Part shown: positions 1 through 6,651 of the stretch, one piece after another
How positions within the stretch are numbered: the first letter of the stretch is position 1
How the letters are laid out: each line of letters begins with the position of its first letter
Assembly (NCBI GenBank): GCA_937916345.1
Contig: CALFUE010000131.1
Location: forward strand, 1 to 19,371
From: an uncultured bacterium
Lineage (GTDB): Bacteria > Bacillota > Clostridia > Lachnospirales > Lachnospiraceae
Direction: 5' to 3'
DNA: 19,371 bases
Made by a program: the position numbers and the translations under genes
The notes under the pieces: generated by a model
What the model was told of the DNA's origin: nothing
The model's input: the letters and a program-made list of their open reading frames with translations, nothing else
Databases searched by the model: none

Positions 1-28
1 AAAACCCCCCCCGAGTCTCCTCGGGGGG
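1..28 (-). terminator. Rho-independent terminator after tuf
   Basis: A perfect 9-bp stem (7-15 pairing with 20-28) closes a 4-nt loop that reads GAGA on the minus strand, a GNRA tetraloop. On the minus strand it is followed by GG and then TTTT at the window edge (1-4); the T tract may continue outside. It lies about 85 nt past the tuf stop and is the only convincing intrinsic terminator I found in the window. It should end the str operon transcript. Confidence 0.93.
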
Positions 29-47
29 ATTCATCACTAAATCAATT

Positions 48-91
48 GAAATCGTATATACCGGATGAAACCGTATATACAGGTCGAAACC
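48..91. repeat. 19-bp direct repeat in the tuf 3' untranslated region
   Basis: Two adjacent 19-nt units, 48-66 and 67-85, share GAAA(T/C)CGTATATAC and differ at four positions. A third partial unit, GAAACC, follows at 86-91. Each unit contains the palindrome GTATATAC. They sit between the tuf stop codon and the terminator, so they are transcribed as 3' UTR. No function can be assigned. Confidence 0.7.
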
Positions 92-112
92 ATCAATCCA
101 AACAGTTACTAA

Positions 113-1300
113 TTACTTAATGATCTCTGTTACTCTTCCTGAACCTACTGTTCTACCACCCTCACGGATAGCGAAAGTAAGACCCTGCTCCATAGCGATG
201 GGGTGGATGAGCTCGATTGTCATCTCAACGTTATCTCCGGGCATGCACATCTCTGTACCTGCAGGAAGGTTACATACACCTGTAACGTCTGTTGTTCTGA
301 AGTAGAACTGAGGACGATAGTTGTTGAAGAAAGGTGTATGACGGCCACCCTCGTCCTTAGTAAGTACGTAAACCTGAGCCTTGAAGTTAGTGTGGCATGT
401 TACAGTGCCGGGCTTAGCAAGAACCTGTCCTCTTTCGATCTGGTCTCTGTTGATACCACGAAGAAGGGCACCGATGTTATCACCTGCCATACCTTCATCA
501 AGCTGCTTACGGAACATCTCGATACCGGTTACAACGGTCTTCTGAGTCTCTTCCTTGATACCGATAACTTCAACTTCGTCGTTAAGGTGAAGAACACCAC
601 GCTCTACTCTACCGGTAGCAACGGTACCACGACCTGTGATCGTGAATACATCCTCAACAGGCATAAGGAAAGGCTTATCTGTATCTCTCTGAGGATCAGG
701 AATATAGTCATCAATTGTATGCATAAGTTCAAGGATCTTATCTCCCCACTCACTGTTGGGATCTTCAAGTGCCTTAAGAGCTGAACCCTTGATGATAGGG
801 CATCCTTCGAAACCATACTCTTCAAGCTGCTCGGTAACTTCCATCTCAACGAGCTCGATAAGCTCGGGATCGTCTACCATATCACACTTGTTAAGGAATA
901 CAACGATGTAAGGAACACCTACCTGACGAGCAAGAAGGATGTGCTCCTTTGTCTGAGCCATAACACCATCAGTAGCAGCAACAACGAGGATAGCACCATC
1001 CATCTGTGCAGCACCTGTGATCATGTTCTTAACGTAGTCAGCATGGCCGGGGCAGTCAACATGAGCGTAATGTCTCTTCTCTGTCTCATACTCAACGTGA
1101 GCAGTAGAAATTGTGATTCCTCTTTCTCTCTCCTCGGGAGCCTTATCGATCATATCGAATGCAACTGCCTCACCGGTACCAAGTCTTGCATTAAGAGTCT
1201 TGGTAATAGCTGCTGTAAGGGTTGTCTTACCATGATCAACGTGTCCGATTGTACCAATGTTAGCATGTGGCTTGTTTCTCTCAAATTTAGCTTTTGCCAT
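113..1300 (-). CDS. tuf: Elongation factor Tu
   Basis: EF-Tu is the GTPase that delivers aminoacyl-tRNA to the ribosomal A site. The 395-residue length is normal for the family. The GTPase domain is intact: P-loop GHVDHGKT (19-26), switch region with PEERERGITIST, DCPGH (82-86, including the catalytic His86), NKCD (137-140) and SAL (173-175). The beta-barrel domains II and III follow, ending VTEIIK. The start is fixed by a strong Shine-Dalgarno, AAAGGAGGA at 1309-1317, 8 nt upstream. It is the last gene of the str operon, but a 234-bp gap with its own consensus promoter separates it from fusA, so it can be expressed independently. Nothing suggests an antibiotic-resistant or truncated copy. 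Confidence 0.99.
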   Translation of the reverse strand: MAKAKFERNKPHANIGTIGHVDHGKTTLTAAITKTLNARLGTGEAVAFDMIDKAPEERERGITISTAHVEYETEKRHYAHVDCPGHADYVKNMITGAAQMDGAILVVAATDGVMAQTKEHILLARQVGVPYIVVFLNKCDMVDDPELIELVEMEVTEQLEEYGFEGCPIIKGSALKALEDPNSEWGDKILELMHTIDDYIPDPQRDTDKPFLMPVEDVFTITGRGTVATGRVERGVLHLNDEVEVIGIKEETQKTVVTGIEMFRKQLDEGMAGDNIGALLRGINRDQIERGQVLAKPGTVTCHTNFKAQVYVLTKDEGGRHTPFFNNYRPQFYFRTTDVTGVCNLPAGTEMCMPGDNVEMTIELIHPIAMEQGLTFAIREGGRTVGSGRVTEIIK

Positions 1301-1347
1301 TTTAAAAGTCCTCCTTTAAAATTATCCCCTCGGGGCATATTTATTCA

Positions 1348-1391
1348 CACGGACCTTTGGTCTCGTGCAAAGCCCCTACTTGTTATGGGGC
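1348..1391 (-). other. Structured 5' leader of tuf (two hairpins)
   Basis: The predicted tuf transcript starts near 1399. Its leader can form a GCCCC/GGGGC hairpin (1372-1376 with 1387-1391, 10-nt loop). Next comes a longer stem pairing 1348-1355 with 1359-1367, made of CACG and GACC arms with one bulged base and a 3-nt loop. Neither is followed by a T run, so they do not look like terminators. They may protect the 5' end or tune translation; that is inference. Confidence 0.45.
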
Positions 1392-1405
1392 GCTCAGCAC
1401 CCTAT

Positions 1406-1434
1406 ATTATATGATAAAGGCACTGATATTTCAA
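1406..1434 (-). promoter_or_regulatory. tuf promoter (sigma-A type)
   Basis: On the minus strand a TTGAAA -35 box (1429-1434, 5/6 to consensus) and a TATAAT -10 box (1406-1411, 6/6) are separated by exactly 17 bp. It lies in the fusA-tuf gap and points at tuf, with a start site expected near 1399. This gives tuf a transcript independent of the str operon promoter, as expected for one of the most abundant proteins in the cell. Confidence 0.85.
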
Positions 1435-1458
1435 TCATTATTTTTATAAAATACGCGC

Positions 1459-1497
1459 GCTCGCGGCTGTGGCTCGCGGCTGTGGCTCGCGGTTGTG
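1459..1497. repeat. Three 13-bp GC-rich tandem repeats between fusA and tuf
   Basis: The unit GCTCGCGGCTGTG occurs three times head to tail (1459-1471, 1472-1484, 1485-1497); the third copy has one change (T for C). A further CTCGC fragment follows. The block is much more GC-rich than its surroundings and lies just 3' of the fusA stop and upstream of the tuf promoter. I could not fold it into a clean terminator: the repeated CGCGAG has no matching CTCGCG on the same strand. Confidence 0.8.
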
Positions 1498-1534
1498 GCG
1501 CTCGCCGCATTCGCGGTCATCTCACGCGCTTGTA

Positions 1535-3679
1535 TTACTTCGCCTTGCTTGCGATAACTTTCTCCTGAACGTTCTTAGGTACCTGCTCGTACTTTTCGAA
1601 AAACATTGAGTAGTTACCACGTCCCTGAGTCTTGGAACGAAGGTCGGTAGAGTAGCCGAACATCTCTGCAAGAGGAACATAGGCCTTAACCATTTTACCT
1701 CCGCCGATATCCTCCATACCCTCAACACGTCCACGACGTGAGTTGATATCGCCGATAACATCGCCCATGTACTCCTCGGGCATTGTTACCTCGACCTTCA
1801 TGATGGGCTCAAGAAGAACGGGCTTACCTTTAGCCATAGCATCCTTGAAAGCCATAGAACCGGCAATGTGGAATGCCATTTCTGATGAATCGACTTCATG
1901 GTAAGAACCATCGTAAACATCAGCCTTAACACCGAGAACGGGGAATCCTGCAAGGATACCTGCCTGAGCAGCTTCCTCGATACCCTCGCCTACAGCAGGG
2001 ATGTATTCCTTAGGAATAGCACCACCGACAACTGATGAAGTGAATTCGAATGTCTTCTCACCGTTAGGATCCATAGGCTCGAAACGTACTTTACAGTGAC
2101 CGTACTGTCCACGACCACCTGACTGCTTAGCATACTTGCTCTCAACGTCAACGGGCTGTGTAAAGGTCTCTTTGTATGCAACCTGAGGTGCACCGACATT
2201 AGCCTCTACCTTGAACTCACGACGAAGTCTGTCAACGATGATATCAAGATGGAGCTCGCCCATTCCGGCGATGATCGTCTGGCCTGTCTCCTCATCTGTA
2301 TGCTGTCTGAAGGTAGGATCTTCTTCAGCAAGCTTTGCAAGAGCTTCACCAAGCTTACCCTGTGCATCCTTTGTCTTAGGCTCGATAGCGAGCTGGATAA
2401 CGGGCTCAGGGAATACCATTGACTCAAGGATAACGGGATGCTGCTCGTCGCAGATGGTGTCACCTGTGGTAGTAAGCTTGAAACCTACTGCTGCGGCGAT
2501 ATCTCCCGAATAGACCTTATCCAGCTCGGAACGCTTGTTGGCATGCATTTGAAGCAGACGTCCAACACGCTCTTTCTTTTCCTTTGTTGCGTTCAGCACA
2601 TATGAACCTGAATTTAATACTCCTGAGTACACGCGGATGAACGCGAGCTTTCCTACGAAAGGATCTGTCATGATCTTGAAAGCAAGAGCTGAGAACGGCT
2701 CATCATCTGATGACTTTCTCGTGATCTCGTTTCCGTCCAAATCCACACCCTTGATATCAGGGATGTCTGTAGGAGCGGGCATAAACTCGAGCACTGCGTC
2801 GATAAGCTTCTGGATACCCTTGTTCTGGTGTGCTGAGCCGCAGAGAACAGGGATTATCCTCTCTTTCTCACCTGCAGGATCATCGATGTGCGCGCAGGTT
2901 CCCTTGCGGAGAGCTGCCTTCAGCTGATCGATAGTGGGCTCCTCACCATCGAGATAGAGCATCATGAGATCGTCGTCGATCTCGCAGCAGTCCTCAACCA
3001 GCTTTGTGTGGTATTCCTCTGCCTGCTCCTTGTACTCGTCGCGGATATCTACTATAGAGATATCCTCACCCTTGTTATCATTATAAAGATATTCCTTCAT
3101 CTCAAAGAGGTCGATGATTCCTTCGAAATAATCCTCTTTTCCGATGGGAATGTTTACCACTACGGGCTTCTTTCCAAGACGAGTCCTGATCTCTTCTACG
3201 GTATTGTAGAAGTTTGCGCCAAGGATGTCCATCTTGTTTACGAAGGCCATACGCGGTACATGGTAGGTGTCGGCCTGTCTCCAGACATTTTCTGACTGGG
3301 GCTCCACGCCACCCTTTGCATCAAATACGCCGATAGCACCGTCAAGCACGCGAAGGCTTCGCTCAACCTCTACGGTGAAGTCCACGTGTCCGGGTGTATC
3401 TATAATATTGATCCTGTGCTCTAATGCGCCGGGCTTAACCTTTGCTTTCTCCTGAAGAGTCCAGTGACAGGTGGTAGCGGCAGATGTGATGGTTATACCA
3501 CGCTCCTGCTCCTGCTCCATCCAGTCCATTGTAGCTGTTCCCTCATATGTCTCACCGATCTTGTAGTTTACACCGGTGTAATAGAGGATACGCTCTGTCA
3601 GAGTAGTTTTTCCGGCATCGATGTGCGCCATGATACCGATATTTCTGGTCCGCTCAAGCGGATATTCTCTTCCAGCCAT
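1535..3679 (-). CDS. fusA: Elongation factor G
   Basis: EF-G is the GTPase that drives translocation and, with RRF, ribosome recycling. The protein has 714 residues, slightly longer than many EF-Gs. GTPase motifs are AHIDAGKT (18-25), ERGITI (59-64), DTPGHVDF (94-101) and NKMD (148-151). The residue after NKMD is Ile rather than the common Arg, and a Lys-rich insertion of about 12 residues (76-87) precedes DTPG. Domains II-V follow through the conserved GGRGQYGH and GRGNYSMFF segments. The start ATG has AGGAGG at 3686-3691, which overlaps the rpsG stop codon, so translation is probably coupled. Its str-operon position supports the housekeeping fusA rather than a tet(M)-like or FusA2 paralogue. 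Confidence 0.98.
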   Translation of the reverse strand: MAGREYPLERTRNIGIMAHIDAGKTTLTERILYYTGVNYKIGETYEGTATMDWMEQEQERGITITSAATTCHWTLQEKAKVKPGALEHRINIIDTPGHVDFTVEVERSLRVLDGAIGVFDAKGGVEPQSENVWRQADTYHVPRMAFVNKMDILGANFYNTVEEIRTRLGKKPVVVNIPIGKEDYFEGIIDLFEMKEYLYNDNKGEDISIVDIRDEYKEQAEEYHTKLVEDCCEIDDDLMMLYLDGEEPTIDQLKAALRKGTCAHIDDPAGEKERIIPVLCGSAHQNKGIQKLIDAVLEFMPAPTDIPDIKGVDLDGNEITRKSSDDEPFSALAFKIMTDPFVGKLAFIRVYSGVLNSGSYVLNATKEKKERVGRLLQMHANKRSELDKVYSGDIAAAVGFKLTTTGDTICDEQHPVILESMVFPEPVIQLAIEPKTKDAQGKLGEALAKLAEEDPTFRQHTDEETGQTIIAGMGELHLDIIVDRLRREFKVEANVGAPQVAYKETFTQPVDVESKYAKQSGGRGQYGHCKVRFEPMDPNGEKTFEFTSSVVGGAIPKEYIPAVGEGIEEAAQAGILAGFPVLGVKADVYDGSYHEVDSSEMAFHIAGSMAFKDAMAKGKPVLLEPIMKVEVTMPEEYMGDVIGDINSRRGRVEGMEDIGGGKMVKAYVPLAEMFGYSTDLRSKTQGRGNYSMFFEKYEQVPKNVQEKVIASKAK

Positions 3680-3690
3680 CGCAAACCTCC

Positions 3691-4161
3691 TTAGAATCTG
3701 TAATGAGCGAAGGCCTTGTTAGCCTCTGCCATCCTGTGCATCTCTTCTTTTCTCTTGACTGCTGCGCCGTTTCCGCTTGCCGCGTCAAGAATCTCCTTTG
3801 CCAGTCTCTCCTCCTGTGTCTTCTCAGAGCGATTTCTTGAGAAGGTGGTAAGCCAGCGGAGTCCCAATGCCTGACGGCGATCAGGGCGAACCTCGATGGG
3901 AACCTGATATGTGGCTCCGCCGATACGCCTTGCCTTTACCTCCAGGACGGGCATAATGTTATTCATTGCTTCTTCGAAAACTTCAAGAGCGGGCTTTCCG
4001 GACTCTTCTTCGACTCTCTCGAAGGCGCCGTATACGATCTTCTGCGCGATACCCTTCTTGCCATCAAGCATGATGTTGTTGATGAGCTTGGTCACCACTA
4101 CATCGCCGTAAATCGGATCCGGTAATACCTCTCTCTTAGCTGCATGTCCTTTACGTGGCAC
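3691..4161 (-). CDS. rpsG: 30S ribosomal protein S7 (GTG start)
   Basis: S7 is a primary 16S rRNA-binding protein that nucleates the head of the small subunit. The frame is open to a TTG at 4182, but that longer form begins with residues not found in S7. The GTG at 4159-4161 gives PRKGHAAKREV directly after Met and a total of 156 residues, the family's usual length. The Shine-Dalgarno AAGGAGG (4170-4176) lies inside the would-be extension at ideal distance from the GTG, which decides the start. The gene lies between rpsL and fusA in the standard str order. S7 autoregulates this operon in E. coli by binding the rpsL-rpsG gap; whether that holds here is open. Confidence 0.97.
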   Translation of the reverse strand: MPRKGHAAKREVLPDPIYGDVVVTKLINNIMLDGKKGIAQKIVYGAFERVEEESGKPALEVFEEAMNNIMPVLEVKARRIGGATYQVPIEVRPDRRQALGLRWLTTFSRNRSEKTQEERLAKEILDAASGNGAAVKRKEEMHRMAEANKAFAHYRF

Positions 4162-4168
4162 GATTCTT

Positions 4169-4176
4169 CCCTCCTT
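4169..4176 (-). promoter_or_regulatory. Shine-Dalgarno site that fixes the rpsG GTG start
   Basis: The minus strand reads AAGGAGGG, 7 nt before the GTG at 4161. A start at the upstream in-frame TTG (4182) would place this ribosome site inside the coding region, so the shorter 156-residue S7 is correct. Confidence 0.85.
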
Positions 4177-4202
4177 AACCAAATTACATTGTTAGATCGT
4201 CG

Positions 4203-4259
4203 GTACTCACAATGATGTGTACGTGTCTGAAATTCTTTTTGTCTATAGATCAAGACAAA
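4203..4259 (-). other. Hairpins in the rpsL-rpsG intercistronic region
   Basis: The 139-nt gap between rpsL and rpsG holds a 7-bp hairpin (TTTGTCT at 4238-4244 in plus-strand terms, pairing with AGACAAA at 4253-4259; 8-nt loop). It also holds a weaker imperfect stem at 4203-4222 closed by GTAC/GTAC arms. There is no T run, so a terminator is unlikely. In E. coli the equivalent gap is the binding site for S7 feedback repression. Location and structure fit a similar role, but the element was recognised only by position. Confidence 0.4.
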
Positions 4260-4300
4260 GATACTTTCAACACTAACCGTTTAATGTGGTACTTTTTTCT

Positions 4301-4720
4301 TTACTTGGAAGCCTTTGGTCTCTTTGCGCCGTACTTAGATCTTGCCTGCTTACGGTTCGCGACACCGGCTGTATCAAGTGTTCCTCTGATAATATGGTAT
4401 CTGGTACCGGGCAGATCCTTTACACGGCCTCCGCGGATAAGTACCACACTATGCTCCTGAAGGTTGTGACCTTCACCGGGGATGTAGCTGGTTACTTCGA
4501 TACCGTTCGACAGACGTACTCTGGCGATCTTTCTCAGGGCTGAATTCGGTTTCTTGGGAGTGGCGGTCTTTACCGCTGTGCACACGCCTCTCTTCTGGGG
4601 AGAGGGAGCAGCTACGGAGCGCTTCTTCAGCGAATTGAAGCTTCTCTGGAGTGCGGGTGCCGTAGACTTCTTTACAGAGGTCTGTCTTCCCTTTCTGACG
4701 AGCTGGTTAAATGTTGGCAT
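4301..4720 (-). CDS. rpsL: 30S ribosomal protein S12
   Basis: S12 is the decoding-centre protein of the small subunit and the target of streptomycin-resistance mutations. The ATG at 4720 gives MPTFNQLVRKGR and 139 residues, right for Firmicutes, whose N-terminus is longer than that of E. coli. An open frame continues upstream, but those residues do not belong to S12. AAAGGAGGA at 4728-4736 confirms this start. The loop PKKPNSALRK carries Lys56/Lys57, the wild-type streptomycin-sensitive form, and GRVKDLPGTRYH is also wild type. It is the first gene of the str operon. rpoB/rpoC, which commonly precede rpsL in related genomes, are absent here. Confidence 0.98.
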   Translation of the reverse strand: MPTFNQLVRKGRQTSVKKSTAPALQRSFNSLKKRSVAAPSPQKRGVCTAVKTATPKKPNSALRKIARVRLSNGIEVTSYIPGEGHNLQEHSVVLIRGGRVKDLPGTRYHIIRGTLDTAGVANRKQARSKYGAKRPKASK

Positions 4721-4801
4721 ATCCTTGTCCTCCTTTCTTCGCGAATTTGCGCATAATAATAATGCGAGGGTCAAAAACCCCTCTTACGCGCATACTGGAC
4801 G

Positions 4802-4830
4802 ATTATATAAAGGAAATTTATAAATGTCAA
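4802..4830 (-). promoter_or_regulatory. str operon promoter, perfect sigma-A consensus
   Basis: The minus strand carries TTGACA (4825-4830) and TATAAT (4802-4807) with a 17-bp spacer: both boxes are 6/6 at optimal spacing. It lies 75 bp upstream of the rpsL Shine-Dalgarno, with transcription expected to start at 4795-4796. The -35 box overlaps the TGA stop (4827-4829) of the upstream phosphoesterase gene. The leader can form a GAGGG/CCCTC hairpin. Confidence 0.92.
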
Positions 4831-5606
4831 GAAAAAATTTTGATTTCCGAGATATTTCCAGAAGCGTCAAGGCAGTAGAAGCGCTTCGCGTTCTCGTGAA
4901 ACATTAAAAGATTGAGGCAGCCGCCTTCCCTATATACACTGCCGTCTATATAGAAGTGACTGGCACCGTCATAGAATACGCCGTGATTTTCGGGATCCGC
5001 GTGGAGAAATTCCCCGCTGGTCGCGTTATGCCCCGCCACTATGGTTTTTAGGAAACTCCCCCTGGACGGCGGATATTTGGACACAAAAGTCTCGTCCAGT
5101 GTGCCCCATTTCCACTCATCCTCGGCTTCCTCATCTATACCCGCGTGGGCAAAAATGAGATCCTCCGTCTCAAAAAAGAGTGGAAGGGCTTTCAGCCAGT
5201 CCATCAGCCGCCTGTTCTCATAATCAAGCATAATCCTGGCCTCGCCGGAGGCTTTCTCCATATCCTTCCCGGCAAGCTTTGAGATGGTCTCCGTCTGATA
5301 TTCGGAAAGGAGCGTCTTTAAGGTGATAAACCCGCTGTCCCTGTCGTCTGCAAACCAATCCGGGGAATCTCCGTTGAGCCAGGAGACAAATGCGTATTCG
5401 TGGTCTCCCTTTAAGGCGATAACATGATCCGCGCCATGCTCATGCTGAAGCTCATAGATAAACCTCAGCACCTGACCGGATCTCTCACCGTAATCGATGT
5501 AATCACCCAGCAGTACCAGCCGTCCGTCTCCCGTGAGCTCAACATGCGCCATAACACGGTAAAGCTCATTTAAGGATCCATGAATATCGCTGAGTGCATA
5601 CAGCAT
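4827..5606 (-). CDS. PPP-family metallophosphoesterase, variant motifs
   Basis: The 259-residue protein has the calcineurin-like fold signature of the PPP group (Ser/Thr phosphatases and ApaH-type dinucleotide phosphatases). Visible motifs are SDIHG (6-10), GDYIDYG (34-40), GDHE (67-70), AHAGI (153-157) and AGHNATS (192-198). Two usual invariants are changed: the Arg of GDxxDRG is Tyr39, and the metal-bridging Asn of GNHE is Asp68. The dinuclear-metal Asp and His ligands (D7, H9, D35, H69, H154, H193) remain. It is therefore probably a hydrolase, but the substrate is not predictable. There is no signal peptide, so it should be cytoplasmic. The start is supported by GGGGGTG at 5612-5618. It has its own promoter upstream and sits immediately before the str operon on the same strand. 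Confidence 0.85.
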   Translation of the reverse strand: MLYALSDIHGSLNELYRVMAHVELTGDGRLVLLGDYIDYGERSGQVLRFIYELQHEHGADHVIALKGDHEYAFVSWLNGDSPDWFADDRDSGFITLKTLLSEYQTETISKLAGKDMEKASGEARIMLDYENRRLMDWLKALPLFFETEDLIFAHAGIDEEAEDEWKWGTLDETFVSKYPPSRGSFLKTIVAGHNATSGEFLHADPENHGVFYDGASHFYIDGSVYREGGCLNLLMFHENAKRFYCLDASGNISEIKIFS

Positions 5607-5652
5607 TTGATCACCCCCGCAAAGATGTTATTTTACTGACTCGAATGTCTCT

Positions 5653-5681
5653 ACTATATCCTTTTCGGACTCTTTTGTCAA
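5653..5681 (-). promoter_or_regulatory. Promoter of the metallophosphoesterase gene
   Basis: On the minus strand TTGACA (5676-5681, 6/6) and TATAGT (5653-5658, 5/6) are separated by 17 bp. They lie in the 102-bp gap after the oxidoreductase beta-subunit gene, with a start site expected near 5646. The -35 box sits in a small CTTTT/AAAAG dyad. No terminator for the upstream operon was seen in this gap. Confidence 0.8.
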
Positions 5682-5708
5682 AAGGCTCACGAGGTTTTGA
5701 CAGCACCA

Positions 5709-6647
5709 TTACTCACAGCGTGCGAGCACATTATTCCATCTGCGATCCACCTCAGCCTGAAACCCGGCAATGAGATGTTCGTTCTCCGGCTTGAACAAAT
5801 GCTTGAAGCGTCCCTGTTTGATGAGGAAATCCTCGATAGGAAGTTTTTTCCTGGGCTCATAATTCAGTATCCAACGACCGTGATCTACCTCAAAGAGAGG
5901 CCAGTAGCAGGTCTCCACACCCAATCGGCAGACTTCCATGATCTCGTCCGTCTCATAACGCCAGCCTCTGGGGCAGGGCGCCATGACATTGAGGAATGCC
6001 GCTCCCTCGGTGTAGATGGCCTTTTCCGATTTTCTGTGAATATCCCTGAAATCTCTGGTAAATGTAGTTTGCGCCACATAGGGCACATCGTGCTCTGCTA
6101 TGATGGCGGAAAGCTCCTTTCTATTCTGGGGCTTTCCCACAGATTTCTTTCCGACGGGAGTAGTTGTGGTATCAGCGTACATAGGCGTGGCAGAAGACCG
6201 CTGTATTCCGGTATTCATGTATGCCCCGTTATCGTAGCACACATACACCATATCATGATTTCTCTCCATGGCGCCGGAGAGCGACTGAAATCCGATATCG
6301 TAGGTTCCGCCGTCTCCGCCGAATGTAATAAACTTGAAATTTTCATCCTCAGGCAGCCTGCCCCTCTTCTTTAACGCCCGATACGCCGTCTCCACTCCGG
6401 AGAGAGTGGCACCTGCATTCTCGAAGGCATTGTGAATGTAACTGTCCGTCCAGGCTGTATACGGATAAGTAAAGGTGGAAACCTCCACGCAGCCCGTGGC
6501 GTTGCCTATGACTGCGTGATCGCCCGGGTGAATGGCGCGCAGGACGGCGCGAATGGCTATCGGAGCGCCGCAGCCCGCACAGAGTCTGTGCCCCGGAGTA
6601 AGCCTCTCCGGCCTGTTCATCATACTTTTCAGATCGTACTCTGCCAT
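5709..6647 (-). CDS. porB: Pyruvate/2-oxoacid:ferredoxin oxidoreductase, beta subunit
   Basis: This subunit holds thiamine diphosphate and the proximal [4Fe-4S] cluster of the enzyme that converts a 2-oxoacid and CoA to acyl-CoA, CO2 and reduced ferredoxin. Cluster ligands are visible as CAGC (Cys23, Cys26), Cys53 in NATGC and Cys225 in APCPRGW. The TPP/Mg motif is GDGG (111-114) with DNGAYMNTG (139-147). At 312 residues it has the normal length. The start at 6647 follows AGGTG, which overlaps the end of the alpha-subunit gene; only 4 nt separate the genes. It is the last gene of the gamma-delta-alpha-beta set. The resemblance is closest to the pyruvate-type enzyme as in Thermotoga, but substrate preference cannot be fixed from sequence alone. 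Confidence 0.93.
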   Translation of the reverse strand: MAEYDLKSMMNRPERLTPGHRLCAGCGAPIAIRAVLRAIHPGDHAVIGNATGCVEVSTFTYPYTAWTDSYIHNAFENAGATLSGVETAYRALKKRGRLPEDENFKFITFGGDGGTYDIGFQSLSGAMERNHDMVYVCYDNGAYMNTGIQRSSATPMYADTTTTPVGKKSVGKPQNRKELSAIIAEHDVPYVAQTTFTRDFRDIHRKSEKAIYTEGAAFLNVMAPCPRGWRYETDEIMEVCRLGVETCYWPLFEVDHGRWILNYEPRKKLPIEDFLIKQGRFKHLFKPENEHLIAGFQAEVDRRWNNVLARCE

Positions 6648-6651
6648 CTTT

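Noticed and set aside
203..784. 193-codon plus-strand reading frame across tuf
   Set aside because: It is antisense to the intact, highly conserved EF-Tu gene and its translation resembles no protein; it is a by-product of the strong codon bias of tuf.
1372..1391. GCCCC/GGGGC hairpin as a fusA or tuf terminator
   Set aside because: No T run follows on either strand and it lies downstream of the tuf promoter in the transcribed leader.
1459..1530. GC-rich tandem block as a CRISPR-like or terminator structure
   Set aside because: The units are only 13 bp and directly abutting with no spacers, and the repeats are direct rather than inverted, so no stable stem forms.
4162..4182. TTG start giving a 163-residue S7
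   Set aside because: The extra seven residues are encoded by the Shine-Dalgarno region; the GTG at 4161 gives the normal 156-residue protein.
4721..4774. 18-residue N-terminal extension of S12 from a TTG
   Set aside because: The extension is absent from the family and spans the AAAGGAGGA ribosome site; MPTFNQLVRKGR at 4720 is the true start.
5697..6374. 225-codon plus-strand frame opposite the oxidoreductase beta subunit
   Set aside because: It is antisense to a clear porB with all cofactor motifs, with no ribosome site or recognisable product.
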